NCBI GenBank assembly: GCA_002452555.1
Contig: DKER01000066.1
Span: 10,718-34,209, forward strand
Direction of reading: 5' to 3'
Source of the DNA: Fidelibacterota bacterium UBA6817
GTDB lineage: Bacteria > Fidelibacterota > Fidelibacteria > Fidelibacterales > Fidelibacteraceae
DNA: 23,492 nucleotides
This document shows, in pieces, positions 23,131 through 23,492 of the stretch (position 1 is its first letter; every line of letters starts with the position of its first letter). Below the pieces are notes generated by a model. It was not told where the DNA came from and ran no database searches. It was given only the letters and a program-made list of their open reading frames with translations. The position numbers and the translations under genes are program-made.

Positions 23131-23492
23131 ATGTCACTCCTTTATAATAAGCAGGATAAGGTTTTGAACTTTTTTCATCGGGTTTTTGTTCATTCTGAGC
23201 CTCACACCATCAGCCGGATGATCCGGATCTACTGCAGAGGTATTCATAAAACCCGTAACGGCTTATGTCCGGAGTGCTTAGACGTAAAAAAATATGCTCT
23301 TGCCCGGCTGGAGTCGTGCCCTCTTAATCCCAAAAAACCCGTTTGTGCCCGTTGCTCTGTTCACTGTTACCGAACGGACATGAGGCGGCAGATTCGTGCC
23401 GTGATGGGTTATGCAGGCCCCCGGATGGTTTATAAATCCCCTCTTTTAACCCTGGTTCATGGAATTCACTCCCTCATGAGCCACAGACGGTC
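23131..23492 (+). CDS. YgbA-like, nitrous oxide-stimulated promoter family protein, 3' end outside window
   Basis: The frame stays open to the window end; 120 residues are visible. The block CPLNPKKPVCARCSVHCY (63-80) followed by RQIRAVMGYAGPRMVYKSPL is the signature of the YgbA_NO family, small cytoplasmic proteins linked in enterobacteria to nitric oxide stress. Seven cysteines (35, 46, 49, 63, 72, 75, 79) are spaced like metal or iron-sulfur ligands; that role is inferred. E. coli YgbA is about 117 residues, so this copy is probably almost complete. AAGGGAG lies 8 bases before the ATG. It sits 126 bases after the V-ATPase operon, and no clear promoter or NO-regulator box was recognised in that gap. 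Confidence 0.88.
   Translation, partial: MSLLYNKQDKVLNFFHRVFVHSEPHTISRMIRIYCRGIHKTRNGLCPECLDVKKYALARLESCPLNPKKPVCARCSVHCYRTDMRRQIRAVMGYAGPRMVYKSPLLTLVHGIHSLMSHRR

Overview
The window reads as a chromosomal segment from an anaerobic bacterium of the FCB (Fibrobacterota-Chlorobiota-Bacteroidota) side of the tree. Three things point there: a large secreted protein ending in a YPNPFNP-type C-terminal sorting domain (type IX secretion style, common in Marinimicrobia, Calditrichota, Cloacimonadota, KSB1 and Ignavibacteria), a DUF4954 protein, and a bacterial V-type ATPase operon with a DUF2764 gene. The ADP-forming acyl-CoA synthetase and the V-ATPase fit a fermentative lifestyle. I cannot fix the phylum from this sequence alone.

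Layout. Bases 1-1491 (+) hold the 3' part of a periplasmic PpiD/SurA-like peptidyl-prolyl isomerase. It converges on a minus-strand operon read from 6844 down to 1616: acyl carrier protein, fused ADP-forming acyl-CoA synthetase, glucosamine-6-phosphate deaminase (nagB) and a DUF4954 beta-helix protein. Two hairpin terminators lie in the 124-base gap between the converging units. A divergent plus-strand UMF1-type MFS transporter follows (7183-8460), with an 11-G run just before its start codon. Next is a 1158-residue surface protein (8584-12060) with its own promoter and terminator, and a minus-strand tRNA-Leu(CAG).

Bases 12567-15322 (+) are a tight cluster of parA, parB, an M23 (LytM) peptidase and a bactofilin, linking chromosome segregation with cell-wall shaping. 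Bases 15468-23004 (+) are a V-type ATPase operon in the order E, DUF2764, A, B, D, I, K. No genes for subunits C/d, F or G are seen. This reduced set resembles that of Chlamydiae and Bacteroidota. The K subunit carries side chains matching the Na+ ligands of Enterococcus hirae NtpK, so the enzyme may pump Na+. The window ends in a YgbA-like (nitrous oxide-stimulated promoter family) protein that runs off the edge.

The most unusual structure is non-coding. Several gene junctions (upstream of parA, B|D, I|K and after K) carry short arrays of 7- or 8-bp tandem repeats. Each has a different word, the period is similar, and most begin within a few bases of a stop codon. One array has a 40-bp higher-order unit, and upstream of parA two arrays sit in inverted orientation around two dyads that share a core. 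No insertion sequence, prophage, CRISPR array or defence gene was found.
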